Below are positions 1 to 9,034 of a stretch of DNA of 64,000 nucleotides, piece by piece. Source of the stretch: Hymenobacter nitidus (GTDB lineage Bacteria; Bacteroidota; Bacteroidia; Cytophagales; Hymenobacteraceae); NCBI RefSeq assembly GCF_020447315.1, contig NZ_JAJADQ010000002.1, forward strand, positions 434,001-498,000, in the 5' to 3' direction. Under the pieces are notes generated by a model that did not search any database, was not told the DNA's origin, and saw nothing but the letters and a program-made list of their open reading frames with translations. The stretch's first letter is position 1. Each line of letters opens with the position of its first letter. The position numbers and the translations under genes are program-made.

Positions 1-2238
1 CATCTGGGCCTGAGCTACCTGCAGACCAACCAGAAGCAGCAGGCCCTGAACTCGTTTGACGCGGCCCGCAAAACCACGTTCGACAAGAACATCACCGAAA
101 ACGCCACCATCAAGTACGCCCAGATCAACTACGAGCTGGGCAACACGCAGGAGGTAATTGCGGCCCTGAAGGACTTCAACAAGAAGTTTCCGCGCTCCAA
201 GAACAGCGCTGCCGCCGACGACATTCTGAGTGCGAGCTTCCTGAATTCGAGCGACTACACCCAGGCCATCAGCTACCTGGAAGGCCTCGACGACCGCAGC
301 AGCAAGCTGAACGCCACCTACCAGCGCGTGACCTACCTGCAGGCCGCCACCCTCTACAACAACAACCAGTACAGCCAGGCCCTGCCGCTGGTCGATAAGT
401 CGCTGAAATACCCGCAGGATGATGCGCTGCGCGCCGCCGCCCAGGTGCTCAAGGGCGAAATCTACTCGGTGGGGCAGAAGTATCCGGAAGCCATTCAGGC
501 CTATACCGCCGCGGCCCGCACGGCCCGCAGCGGTTCGGCGGCCGAAACCGACTTCGACCAGAAAGCCCGCTACGGCCTGGGCTACGCCTACTACAACACC
601 CAGCAGTATGCCCCGGCCCGGACCCAGTTTCAGGCGTATCTGAACGACCCGATTGCCAAGCCCACTGACCCGAACTACTACGACGTGACCCTGCGGGTGG
701 CCGACACCTACTACGTGGCCAAAAGCTACGCCCAGGCGCTGGAACTCTACGACAAGGTTATTGCGGCCAACGCCGCCGACAAGGACTACGCCTACTACCA
801 GAAAAGCGTGACGCTGGGGTTGATGGGCCGGCGCGAGGAAGCCACCAAAACCCTGAGCACCCTGCTCAAAACCGCCCCCTCGTCGCGCTACGCCGACGAT
901 GCGGTGTACCAGCAGGCCCAGTTCGACTTCGAGGCCGGCGACTTTCAGCCCGCCGTGGACGGCTTCACCAAGCTGATCGTGAACCGGCCCAACAGCCAGC
1001 TGATTCCGCAGGCCCTGCAGAAGCGCGGCGTGGCCTACGCCAACCTGAACCAGCACGACAAGGCCATTGCCGACTTCAAGCAGGTGCTCGACCAGCATCC
1101 GCGCACCAAGGCCGCCAGCACGGCGCTCTACAGCATGCAGGAAAGCCTGTCGGCCACGGGCAAAACGGAGGAGTTTGACCAGTACCTGGCCCAGTTTAAG
1201 GCCCAGAACCCGGAAAGCAAGGCCACCGAAAGCGTCGAGTTTGAGGCTGCTAAATCCTTGTACCTGGCCGAGAAGTACCCCCAGGCCATTACCCGCCTCG
1301 AATCCTACCTGAAGCAGTACCCCAGCAGTGCCCTCTCGCCGGATGGGCGCTATTTCCTGGCCGATTCCTACATCAAGACCGGCAAGAAAGCCGACGGCCT
1401 GGCCCGGATGCGCGCCGTCGTGACGGAAGGCAAGAGCGAATTCCTGAACCGCGCCATCGGCCGGGTGGCTGATCTGGAGTTTGAAGCCAAAAACTACCCC
1501 GAGGCCATCAAGTTCTACACTCGCCTGCGGGAAGTGTCGCAGAACAAGCGCGAGGTGGCCAACGCCGGCATCGGACTGATGAAGAGCTACTACGAAAGCG
1601 GCGACTACGCCGGCACCCGCCGCGTGGCCGAGGAGCTGCGCAGCGTAGGCGGGGCCTCGCTGAACGCCACCAACGCGGCCAACCTCTACTTGGGCAAAGC
1701 CAGCTACAAGGCCGGCAACTTCGACCTGGCCACGCCCGAGCTGACGGCCGCCGCGGCCGCCACCGACGAAACCGGGGCCGAAGCCCAGTACCTGCTGGCC
1801 GATGTGCTGTTTCAGCAGAAAAAGTACCCCGAGGCACTGGACGCGGCCTACAAAACCAACACCTCGAACTACGAGCTGTGGCAGGGCCGGGGCTTCTTGC
1901 TGATTGCCGACATCTATACGGCCCAGGGTGAAACCTTCCAGGCCAAGGCCACGCTGAACTCCATCATCGAGAATAAATTCCCGGTGGCCGAGGTCATTGA
2001 AGGCGCCAAGCAGCGGCTGAGTGCCTTGTCAGCCGAGTCGGGGAGTGGCACCACCGGCGGGGGTAAAACCACGCCGCCCGCCAAGACCCCGCCGGCCAAG
2101 GCACCCACTGGCAAAACCACGCCGGCCCCCAAAACGCCCGCCCCCAAGGGCAAGACCTCGACCCGCAGCACCCTGCAGCCCACCGAGACGGCTCCCGCCG
2201 ATTCGACGGCGGCCCCCGATGCCGGCACCAGCGAGTAG
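1..2238 (+). CDS. TPR-repeat protein, 5' end outside window
   Basis: Frame 1 is open from the first base, so the start codon lies upstream and 745 residues are visible. The sequence is a long run of tetratricopeptide-type helical repeats with recurring Y-A-x-A-L and Y-P-x-A-I patterns, separated by about 34-40 residues. TPR arrays are protein-protein scaffolds. The last 65 residues or so leave the repeat pattern and become a Lys/Thr/Pro/Ala-rich low-complexity tail. The gene is followed 94 bases later by an outer-membrane barrel gene and then SPOR, ExbB, ExbD and TonB genes. A role as periplasmic or envelope scaffold is therefore likely but unproven. The signal peptide, if any, is not in view. 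Confidence 0.9.
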   Translation, partial: HLGLSYLQTNQKQQALNSFDAARKTTFDKNITENATIKYAQINYELGNTQEVIAALKDFNKKFPRSKNSAAADDILSASFLNSSDYTQAISYLEGLDDRSSKLNATYQRVTYLQAATLYNNNQYSQALPLVDKSLKYPQDDALRAAAQVLKGEIYSVGQKYPEAIQAYTAAARTARSGSAAETDFDQKARYGLGYAYYNTQQYAPARTQFQAYLNDPIAKPTDPNYYDVTLRVADTYYVAKSYAQALELYDKVIAANAADKDYAYYQKSVTLGLMGRREEATKTLSTLLKTAPSSRYADDAVYQQAQFDFEAGDFQPAVDGFTKLIVNRPNSQLIPQALQKRGVAYANLNQHDKAIADFKQVLDQHPRTKAASTALYSMQESLSATGKTEEFDQYLAQFKAQNPESKATESVEFEAAKSLYLAEKYPQAITRLESYLKQYPSSALSPDGRYFLADSYIKTGKKADGLARMRAVVTEGKSEFLNRAIGRVADLEFEAKNYPEAIKFYTRLREVSQNKREVANAGIGLMKSYYESGDYAGTRRVAEELRSVGGASLNATNAANLYLGKASYKAGNFDLATPELTAAAAATDETGAEAQYLLADVLFQQKKYPEALDAAYKTNTSNYELWQGRGFLLIADIYTAQGETFQAKATLNSIIENKFPVAEVIEGAKQRLSALSAESGSGTTGGGKTTPPAKTPPAKAPTGKTTPAPKTPAPKGKTSTRSTLQPTETAPADSTAAPDAGTSE

Positions 2239-2281
2239 CACGCTGCGGTGGCGTTTTTCATGTATTCCGAAAGTCAATTTT

Positions 2282-2318
2282 GAGCCGACCGGACGTTTCT
2301 AAACTGTCCGGTCGGCTC
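2282..2318. repeat. Strong hairpin between TPR and barrel genes
   Basis: The 13-base arm GAGCCGACCGGAC is perfectly complemented by GTCCGGTCGGCTC after an 11-base loop, and GTTT/AAAC inside the loop can extend the stem. No T-tract follows, so it is not a standard intrinsic terminator. It may instead be a processing or stability element between two co-directional genes, ending 14 bases before the next start. Confidence 0.6.
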
Positions 2319-2332
2319 CAAGACCCTACCAT

Positions 2333-4033
2333 ATGACCCTTCACTGCTCCAAACTGCTGCCCCTGGCCGTGCTGCTCGCGGCTGCGCCTTCGCTGGCGTG
2401 GGCCCAGAAGACCGGCAAAACCGGCGGCAAGATTGAAGACGCCGAAATTGAGATTGTCAAGGAGCGCGTAAACCAGCTGCCCGAAGCCACCCGCAACTTC
2501 GAGAAAATCAAGATCGAAGCCCCTGCCAAGCAGGCCGGCCAGGTAACCTATACCTACCCGGATTTCAAGCTGCCCGCCGACCGGCTGAACCCCTCCATCC
2601 GGGTGCTGTCCATTCAGCAGGAAGAGCTGGCCCCGCAGAGCGGCAACTTCCTGAAGGGCGCCATCGGCAACTACGGCACGTTCTACGGCAAGGCCTACCT
2701 GCACAACACGCGCAGCGAAACGGCCTCCTACGGCCTCGACTTCAGTCACATTTCCTCGGCCAATGGCCCGGTAGACAAGAAAAACTCGGGCTCCAGCCAA
2801 ACCAGCCTGGGTCTGAGTGGCGAAACTTACAACGGGCCTATGACGCTGGGCGCCAAGCTGGACCTGGGCCGGGAGCGGTACAACTTCTACGGCTACAACC
2901 GCGAAACCCGCCGCCTGCCGCCGCCCACCGACAGCCTCAAGCAGGTCTTCAGCCGGGCCGCTGTGAAGCTATTTGCCCGCAACCAGGCCGCCGACGCGCC
3001 CCTGCAGTATGATTTCGGCGTGGGCTTCAACTACTGGAAAGACAACTTCCAGGCCAGCGAAAGCAACTTCAACGCCTCCCTGCGCTCGGGCTACACGCTC
3101 GGCGAGAAAAGCCGCGTATCGGTACTTGGCGACCTGTCGCTGGTTTCCTACAAAGACTCGCTGAAGGTGAGCCGGCCGTTCGTACAGATCACGCCGGCCT
3201 ACGAGCTGAGCCTGGACCGCCTGGCGTTGTCCATCGGCGCCACGGTGGGCTACACCGGCGACACCATCCGGCGGGCCCCGCAGTTCAACGTCTACCCGGC
3301 CGTGCGCCTGGGCTACACCGTGACGGAAGACAAGTTCGTGGTATTTGCCGGCCTGGGCGGCGGGCTGCAGCGCGTGACGATGTATGACCTGACCACCGAA
3401 AACCCCTGGCTGGCCCCCAACCAGCGCGTGGCCGACACCCACCGCGGCCCGACGGTGTACTTCGGCTTCAACTCGACGCCGGCCCGGGCCCTGTCGGTGA
3501 ATGCCAAGGTGACGCTGAGCAACGACAGGAACCTGTACTTCTACAACAACAACCGCCGCGACTCCACCAAGTTCGACCTCGTCTACGATGGCAAGGCTAC
3601 GCAGCTGATCAACGTGCACGGCGAGATTCTCTACAATGCCGCCGAGCAGGTGCGCGTTGGTTTCAAGGCGGATTATAACGGCTACAAAACCCGCACCCTG
3701 GCCGAAGCCTTCCACCGCCCGGCCTTCCAGTCGACCTTGTTCGGTAGCTACAATATGTACGATAAGCTGCTGCTGGGTGCCGAGTTATATACCTATAGCT
3801 CCAGCTACGGTTCGGGCTACGTGCGTCGCCTCGTCGACGGCCGGCAGCTGGGCCAGGTCGTGCGCCCCACCGACACGGTCATCGACCTGAACTTGCGGGC
3901 TGATTACCGTATTATGGAAAATCTGTCCATATTTGCTCTAGGCAATAACTTGCTGGGCCGTAAGTACGAGCGTTTCCTGAACTATCCGGTGAAAGGATTC
4001 AACGTACTGGCGGGCGTAACGTATGATTTTTGA
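2333..4033 (+). CDS. Outer-membrane beta-barrel protein (TonB-dependent-receptor-like barrel)
   Basis: 566 residues. It starts with a clear Sec signal peptide (hydrophobic LLPLAVLLAAAPSLAWA, cleavage likely after AWA-Q). About 90 residues of linker precede a long series of alternating amphipathic strands, and the protein ends in an aromatic residue (GVTYDF), as expected for outer-membrane barrels. I see no N-terminal plug domain or carboxypeptidase-like domain, so it resembles only the barrel part of TonB-dependent receptors. It lies between a TPR gene and SPOR/ExbB/ExbD/TonB-type genes. This suggests an envelope complex joining outer membrane, peptidoglycan and a proton-driven motor. Substrate unknown. 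Confidence 0.75.
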   Translation: MTLHCSKLLPLAVLLAAAPSLAWAQKTGKTGGKIEDAEIEIVKERVNQLPEATRNFEKIKIEAPAKQAGQVTYTYPDFKLPADRLNPSIRVLSIQQEELAPQSGNFLKGAIGNYGTFYGKAYLHNTRSETASYGLDFSHISSANGPVDKKNSGSSQTSLGLSGETYNGPMTLGAKLDLGRERYNFYGYNRETRRLPPPTDSLKQVFSRAAVKLFARNQAADAPLQYDFGVGFNYWKDNFQASESNFNASLRSGYTLGEKSRVSVLGDLSLVSYKDSLKVSRPFVQITPAYELSLDRLALSIGATVGYTGDTIRRAPQFNVYPAVRLGYTVTEDKFVVFAGLGGGLQRVTMYDLTTENPWLAPNQRVADTHRGPTVYFGFNSTPARALSVNAKVTLSNDRNLYFYNNNRRDSTKFDLVYDGKATQLINVHGEILYNAAEQVRVGFKADYNGYKTRTLAEAFHRPAFQSTLFGSYNMYDKLLLGAELYTYSSSYGSGYVRRLVDGRQLGQVVRPTDTVIDLNLRADYRIMENLSIFALGNNLLGRKYERFLNYPVKGFNVLAGVTYDF

Positions 4034-4189
4034 ACATAATTGAGTTGATGCCCGAGTCGCCGTTCAGCCAGTAGCCCAAGGCCTCCAGGTCGCCCGCAGT
4101 GCCGCGCAAGCGGGGCTGCTCACGGTCCGGAGGTCTTTTGCATGCTGGCCGGTTCCGCCCGGAGTCACGTCACCTAATCCTTGCCGCCA

Positions 4190-5353
4190 ATGCAGCTCTC
4201 CGACCACATCCGCACCCTGCTGCGCGACCATGACTGCGTTATCATTCCCGATTTCGGGGGGCTTATTGCCGATTACGCCCCGGCCCAGGTGCATCCGGTG
4301 CGCCACACGCTGGCCCCGCCGGCCAAGCGCGTAGCCTTCAACCAGTCGCTCACCCGCAACGACGGACTGCTGGTTGACGCCCTGAGCCGCTCCCTGAACC
4401 TGACCACAACTCAGGCCCGCCTGCTCGTGCGCGAAGCCGTTGGGCGGCTGCAGGCCGAGCTCGAAGCCAACCAGCGCACCGAGCTGCCCGGTATCGGTAT
4501 CTTCCGCCAGGCCGCCGGCCGCGGCCTCGATTTCGAATATACCGGCAGCCAGAACCTGCTCACGGCCAGCTACGGCCTGCCCGAGCTGGTCTCGCGCCCC
4601 ATCCGGGCCACCGATGCCCTGTTGGCCCGCGACCGGCAGCAGGCCGCTCCACTTTTAGCCGTCAGTCGTTCCCGCCGCGCGATGAAAACTTTCCGAATTG
4701 CCGCTACCCTGGTTATTGCCGGTCTGATTCTGTCGGCCAACTACCAGTTTGCTTCCCGCCTGGGCTACCTGCCCGATGGCTGGAAAATCTCCTCCGCCCA
4801 GGAGCAGACCGCGGTGCAAACCACGCCCGCGGAAGAAGTAGCTTCGCCCGCCGAGGCGCGCCAGCAGGCCGCCCTGGCCAACGACGACTGGAATGAGGCC
4901 GCCCCGGTCAGCACGCCGGTAATTGAAGCCCCGGAAGCCGCTGTAGCCACGGTGGCGCCAGCCGCCAAGGTTACTACCAAAGCTGTAGCGCGCAAAGCAG
5001 CCGCTAAGCCCGTAGTGAAGGCTCCAGCTGCAACCAAGCCTGCTGCTGCCCCGTCCGTAGCCAAACCAGCAGTTGCTTCCGCGGCCGTAGCGGCCGGTGG
5101 CACGACAATTAAAAGCCGCACGGGCCGTTCCTACGTCATTGTGGGGGCTTATACCACGCTGGCCCACGCCGAGAAAGGCCGCAAGGCCCTGGTCAACCAC
5201 GGCCACCGCAACGCCCGCATCGTGCTGCCGGCGCCCGGCAGCCGTAAGTTCCGGCTCTCGGCCATCGACTTCGCCAGCAAAGCCGAGGCGCAAAAACAAC
5301 TGCCGGTGCTGCGCAAGCATTTAGGCTCTTCTCTCTGGGTTCTCAATTACTAG
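4190..5353 (+). CDS. HU-CCDC81-like and SPOR domain membrane protein
   Basis: 387 residues from ATG 4190; an in-frame TTG nine bases earlier is less likely. Residues about 1-150 look like the tandem HU-type domains of the bacterial CCDC81-like family (IIPDFGGLIADY, then RTELPGIGIFRQ). A membrane segment follows at about 165-190 (IAATLVIAGLILSANYQF). Next comes an Ala/Val/Lys/Pro-rich linker, then a C-terminal SPOR domain of about 75 residues (SYVIVGAYTTLAHAEKG). SPOR domains bind denuded peptidoglycan at division septa. The predicted topology has the HU-like part in the cytoplasm and SPOR in the periplasm, so it could link the cell wall to a cytoplasmic partner. The stop is one base before the exbB-like ATG, so the two genes are probably co-translated. 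Confidence 0.85.
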   Translation: MQLSDHIRTLLRDHDCVIIPDFGGLIADYAPAQVHPVRHTLAPPAKRVAFNQSLTRNDGLLVDALSRSLNLTTTQARLLVREAVGRLQAELEANQRTELPGIGIFRQAAGRGLDFEYTGSQNLLTASYGLPELVSRPIRATDALLARDRQQAAPLLAVSRSRRAMKTFRIAATLVIAGLILSANYQFASRLGYLPDGWKISSAQEQTAVQTTPAEEVASPAEARQQAALANDDWNEAAPVSTPVIEAPEAAVATVAPAAKVTTKAVARKAAAKPVVKAPAATKPAAAPSVAKPAVASAAVAAGGTTIKSRTGRSYVIVGAYTTLAHAEKGRKALVNHGHRNARIVLPAPGSRKFRLSAIDFASKAEAQKQLPVLRKHLGSSLWVLNY

Positions 5354-5354
5354 C

Positions 5355-6068
5355 ATGACCTCTTTCCTGTTACAGGTTACCTCTGCCGCTACCACCGTCA
5401 CCGATACCGCCGCCGTTGCCGCAAACCAGGCTGCCGATGCCGCCGCCGCCGCGGGAGACCTCTCCCTGATTGACCTGATTCTGAAAGGGGGCTGGATCAT
5501 GGTTCCGCTCTTTCTGCTCTCGTTCGTTTCCATCTACATCATCATCGAGCGCTACCTGACCATCCGGCGCGCCGCCGTCAACCCGGATTCTTTTATGTCC
5601 GGTATCCGGGGGCTGATGGTAAAAGGGGATCTGCAGGGGGCCAAAATGCTCTGCGCTCAGAATCCCTCGCCGCTGGCTCGCATGGTGGAGAAAGGCATCC
5701 GCCGTATCGGTCTGCCGCTGAAGGACATTGAGAGCAGCGTGGAGAACGTCGGTAAAATTGAAATTGCCCGCCTCGAGAAGAACATCAGCATCCTGGGCAT
5801 TATTGCCGGTATTGCTCCCATGCTCGGCTTTGTGGGCACCATCATTGGGGTAATCAAGATTTTCTACGCCATTTCCACCACCGGCGACTTCGGCATTGCC
5901 CAGATTTCGGGTGGCCTCTACACCAAGATGGTTACCTCGGCCGCCGGCCTCATCGTTGGTATTATTGCCCACGTAGGCTACCACTGGCTTAGCATCATGG
6001 TCGAGCGTCTGATTTTCCGCATGGAAAATTCCGCCATCGAGTTCATGGACATTCTTCAGGACAATTAA
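5355..6068 (+). CDS. MotA/TolQ/ExbB proton channel family protein
   Basis: 237 residues with three hydrophobic segments: about 45-65 (WIMVPLFLLSFVSIYIIIE), about 145-170 (ISILGIIAGIAPMLGFVGTI) and about 190-215. The Pro/Gly-rich APMLGFVGTIIGVI stretch is the family signature for the inner-membrane stator that uses the proton gradient. It pairs with the ExbD/TolR-type protein downstream and feeds a TonB-type protein after that. Whether the complex is Tol-like (division, envelope integrity) or Exb-like (nutrient uptake) cannot be settled from sequence. The SPOR neighbour slightly favours a cell-wall role. Confidence 0.93.
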   Translation: MTSFLLQVTSAATTVTDTAAVAANQAADAAAAAGDLSLIDLILKGGWIMVPLFLLSFVSIYIIIERYLTIRRAAVNPDSFMSGIRGLMVKGDLQGAKMLCAQNPSPLARMVEKGIRRIGLPLKDIESSVENVGKIEIARLEKNISILGIIAGIAPMLGFVGTIIGVIKIFYAISTTGDFGIAQISGGLYTKMVTSAAGLIVGIIAHVGYHWLSIMVERLIFRMENSAIEFMDILQDN

Positions 6069-6083
6069 TTCTTAATGTGGTTG

Positions 6084-6163
6084 AATGTGGGAAATGTGAG
6101 TAATGTGCTTTGGGGTGTGATTCAGTAAATGCCCATTCTCTTATTTCTCACATTTCCCACATT
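6084..6163. repeat. Inverted repeat made of iterated ATGTG words
   Basis: The exbB-exbD gap is filled by repeated words. AATGTGGGAAATGTGAG (6084-6100) is perfectly inverted as CTCACATTTCCCACATT (6147-6163), and further degenerate AATGTG/CACATT words lie on both sides, reaching to within 8 bases of the exbD start. The same word style recurs between hisG and hisD (21684-21796), so this is a dispersed element family and not gene-specific. Confidence 0.75.
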
Positions 6164-6187
6164 AACACATTCCCCACATTAGACAAT

Positions 6188-6601
6188 ATGGACCTCAGCC
6201 GGCGCCGTAAGCTCTCCTCGCACGTCGAGACCAGTTCGATGAACGACATCATGTTCTTTTTGATGCTGTTCTTCCTGATCGTGAGTACCATGGTCAACCC
6301 CAACGTCATAAAGCTCATGCTGCCCAATGCCCGCTCGGGCAAGGCCGTCATGAAGGAAACCATCAACATCTCGGTGGACGCCGCCGGGCAGTACTTCCTG
6401 GACCGGCAGCCCGTGACGGCCGCCTCCCTGGAAACGGCCTTGCAGCAGCGCATTGCTGGCCTGGAAGCACCCACCGTAGTGCTGCGCGTCGACTCGTCGC
6501 TGAACGTGCAGAAGCTGGTCGATATCCTCGAAATCGGTAACCGCCTCAAGGTAAAGATGGTGATGGCCACCCAGGCCCAGCAGTCGGGCGGCAAGGCCTA
6601 A
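6188..6601 (+). CDS. ExbD/TolR family biopolymer transport protein
   Basis: 137 residues from ATG 6188 (MDLSRRRKL). An upstream in-frame TTG would translate the intergenic repeat and is rejected. A short basic cytoplasmic tail precedes one membrane segment (NDIMFFLMLFFLIVSTMV) that carries the family's essential acidic residue, Asp20. A periplasmic domain follows, ending in the typical KLVDILEIGNRLKVKMVMAT pattern. It works with the ExbB-like channel upstream to couple proton flow to motion of a TonB/TolA-type partner, very likely the next gene. Confidence 0.93.
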   Translation: MDLSRRRKLSSHVETSSMNDIMFFLMLFFLIVSTMVNPNVIKLMLPNARSGKAVMKETINISVDAAGQYFLDRQPVTAASLETALQQRIAGLEAPTVVLRVDSSLNVQKLVDILEIGNRLKVKMVMATQAQQSGGKA

Positions 6602-6667
6602 GCTGGCGGGTACCGGGAACAAGCACTCCTTGCGTCTCGTTTAACAAATCAGAATTCATGTATTTGC

Positions 6668-6695
6668 TTACGGCGCGGCCTCTTTCGCGCCGTAA
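6668..6695. repeat. Hairpin between exbD-like and tonB-like genes
   Basis: TTACGGCGCG and CGCGCCGTAA form a perfect 10-base stem around an 8-base loop. No T-tract follows. It sits in the 117-base gap between the channel and energy-transducer genes and could separate their expression levels. Confidence 0.55.
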
Positions 6696-6718
6696 CGCGT
6701 TTCTACCGAGTTGAAGCC

Positions 6719-7603
6719 ATGGCAGTAGAATACCGCGAACAGCACCGCCGCGAGGCAATTATCGGCACGGTGGTCGTCCACGCGCTGCTGATAGCCCTGT
6801 TCGTCTTCACCGTCTTCAAAGGCCCCGACCCGCCGCTGCTGGGTCTGGGCGGCGACGGGGTGGAGCTGAACTACGGCATCGACGAAGCCGGCTCGGGCGA
6901 CGTGCAGAGCAAGGCGCTGGCCAACGAGTCGCCGAACCGCGAGGACAGCCGCCCGCCGGCTTCCTCGCCCGACCCCGAGCCCCGCCCCGTGCAGCAGGCC
7001 GCCGAGCCCGTGCCCCAGCAGGCCTCCGAGGATAAAATCGTGACCAGTGAGGCCGAGGAAAGCCCCGTGAGCGTGCCGCCCGTGGAGAAGCCCGCGCCCA
7101 AGAAGGAGGAAGTAAAGGAAGTGCCGAAGCCCGTGGAAAAGCCTCGTACGCTCTACACGCCCAAAGGCAGTGCCAACGGCGGCGGTAACGGCGAAAATGG
7201 CACTAGCAACGCGGCCACCGGCAACAACAACGGCGACAAGCCCGGCTCGGTCGGCGACCAGGGCAACCCCAACGGCTCGCTCGACGCCAAGGCCTTGTAC
7301 GGCCAGCCCGGCAGCGGCGGCAGCGGCAGCAGCCCCGGCTCGGGTGGATTGGAAATGGCTGGGTGGGCTTTCGTCTCGAAGCCCGAAGCTCCGGCCCTGG
7401 ATAATACCTCGGGCTTTGTGCGCTTTAAAATCCGCATCAACGCTGATGGTGAAGTAGAATCCGTAACCAAGGTGTCGGGCAACGTGACGCCGGCCCAGGA
7501 GAAGGTCTGCCGCGACGCGCTGGAAAACGCCGACTTCCGCCGCACCAGCTCCGCGGCAGGCGGTGCCACCGGCTACTACACGTTTAAGATTACGGTACGC
7601 TAG
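6719..7603 (+). CDS. TonB-family energy transducer
   Basis: 294 residues. The N-terminal membrane anchor lies at about 14-36 (IIGTVVVHALLIALFVFTVF). It is followed by a long Pro/Glu/Lys-rich region (about 75-150), a Gly/Asn/Ser-rich linker, and a C-terminal domain of about 85 residues like the TonB C-terminal fold (FVRFKIRINADGEVESV, ending YYTFKITVR). The C-terminal domain lacks an obvious YP motif. It completes an ExbB-ExbD-TonB or TolQ-R-A-like set with the two upstream genes. An intrinsic terminator follows. Confidence 0.88.
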   Translation: MAVEYREQHRREAIIGTVVVHALLIALFVFTVFKGPDPPLLGLGGDGVELNYGIDEAGSGDVQSKALANESPNREDSRPPASSPDPEPRPVQQAAEPVPQQASEDKIVTSEAEESPVSVPPVEKPAPKKEEVKEVPKPVEKPRTLYTPKGSANGGGNGENGTSNAATGNNNGDKPGSVGDQGNPNGSLDAKALYGQPGSGGSGSSPGSGGLEMAGWAFVSKPEAPALDNTSGFVRFKIRINADGEVESVTKVSGNVTPAQEKVCRDALENADFRRTSSAAGGATGYYTFKITVR

Positions 7604-7629
7604 CTGCCGGTTTTCGCAGCACCTTTGGG

Positions 7630-7666
7630 CCCGCCGGTCGGATTATTCCGGTCGGCGGGTTTCTTT
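7630..7666 (+). terminator. Intrinsic terminator after the TonB-type gene
   Basis: CCCGCCG (7630-7636) pairs with CGGCGGG (7653-7659), with inner CGG/CCG pairing, followed by TTTCTTTT. It closes the envelope cluster before folC. Confidence 0.8.
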
Positions 7667-7714
7667 TGCACCCTGATTGCCGTCAGCCTTGTTTACACTC
7701 CGCATCTTCTTCGC

Positions 7715-9025
7715 ATGACTTACGCTGAAACCCTTGCCTACCTCTACGACCAGCTCCCGATGTTCCAACGGGTGGGAGCTGCCGGGTTCAAAGCTGGCCT
7801 GGGCAACACGTTGGCCCTGGCCGAGGCGATGGGAAATCCTGAGCGGCGGTTCAAGGCGATTCACGTGGCCGGCACCAACGGCAAGGGCAGCAGCTCCAAC
7901 CTGCTGGCGGCCGTGCTGCAGGCCGCCGGCTACAACGTCGGGCTGTATACGTCGCCGCACCTGCGCGAATTCACCGAGCGCATCAAGCTCAACGGCCAGG
8001 ACCTGGACCCGGCGTATCTGGTGCAGTGGGTAGCGCGGTGGCGGCCCCTGTTCGAGCAGATTCAGCCGTCGTTTTTCGAGATGTGCGTGGCCCTGGCCTA
8101 TTCCTACTTTGCCGAGCAGCAGGTCGATATTGCCGTAGTGGAAGTAGGGCTGGGCGGGCGGCTCGATTCAACCAACATCATTACGCCCCTGGTGTCGCTG
8201 ATTACCAACATCAGCTTCGACCACCAGAACCTGCTGGGCGACACGCTGCCCCTGATTGCGGCCGAAAAAGCGGGCATCATCAAAGCCGGCGTGCCCGCCA
8301 TTATCAGCCAGACCCAGCCCGCGGTACAGGCCGTGTTCGAGCACAAAGCCCGGGAAGTCGGGGCGCCGCTGCAGTTTGCCGATACCGAGTACCAAGCCGA
8401 GCTGGCCCAGCCGCCGGCTCCCGACGCGGAAAGTCAGCTGCTGCGCATCACCCGCGCCGGCACTGCTGCCAATGACCCGCTGGAAGTCGGTCTGGTCGGC
8501 GACTACCAGCGCCTGAACCTGCCCGGGGTGCTGGCCGTGCTGGAAGAGCTGCGGCGGCAGGGCTGGACTATTCCCGAAGCTGCCGTGCGGGAAGGTCTGC
8601 GCGATGTGCGCCGTCTCACCGGCTTCCGGGGCCGCTGGAGTATTCTGGGCCGCCGGCCGCTGGTGATTTGCGACACGGGCCACAACGAGGCCGGTATCCG
8701 CTTTATCACGGCCCAGCTGGCGCGCTTGCCCTACCGGCAGCTGCACTTCGTGCTGGGCACCGTCAACGACAAGGACGTGACCAAGATGCTGTCGTTGTTG
8801 CCAACGGCGGCAACCTATTACTTTTGCCAGGCCAACATCCCGCGGGCCTTGCCGGCGCAAGAGCTGGCTGAGCGCGCCGCCGCTGTTGGTTTGCACGGCA
8901 CCGTGTATGGCCCGGTGCCCGCGGCCGTAGCGGCAGCCCGCGCGGCGGCTTCCACCGACGACGTGGTATTTATTGGGGGCAGCACCTTTGTGGTGGCTGA
9001 AATTGACGAATTGTATTCCGCGTAA
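7715..9025 (+). CDS. folC: Folylpolyglutamate synthase / dihydrofolate synthase
   Basis: 436 residues from ATG 7715 (MTYAETLAYLYDQ); an earlier in-frame start would read through the terminator. FolC adds glutamate to dihydropteroate and extends polyglutamate tails on folates, using ATP. Visible signatures are the P-loop HVAGTNGKGSSS, TSPHLREFTERI, the Mur-ligase-like VEVGLGGRLDSTN, and the C-terminal domain with DTGHNEAGI. The length is normal for the family. The trmB gene starts only 9 bases after its stop, so the two probably share a transcript. Confidence 0.95.
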   Translation: MTYAETLAYLYDQLPMFQRVGAAGFKAGLGNTLALAEAMGNPERRFKAIHVAGTNGKGSSSNLLAAVLQAAGYNVGLYTSPHLREFTERIKLNGQDLDPAYLVQWVARWRPLFEQIQPSFFEMCVALAYSYFAEQQVDIAVVEVGLGGRLDSTNIITPLVSLITNISFDHQNLLGDTLPLIAAEKAGIIKAGVPAIISQTQPAVQAVFEHKAREVGAPLQFADTEYQAELAQPPAPDAESQLLRITRAGTAANDPLEVGLVGDYQRLNLPGVLAVLEELRRQGWTIPEAAVREGLRDVRRLTGFRGRWSILGRRPLVICDTGHNEAGIRFITAQLARLPYRQLHFVLGTVNDKDVTKMLSLLPTAATYYFCQANIPRALPAQELAERAAAVGLHGTVYGPVPAAVAAARAAASTDDVVFIGGSTFVVAEIDELYSA

Positions 9026-9034
9026 CCAACCGAC

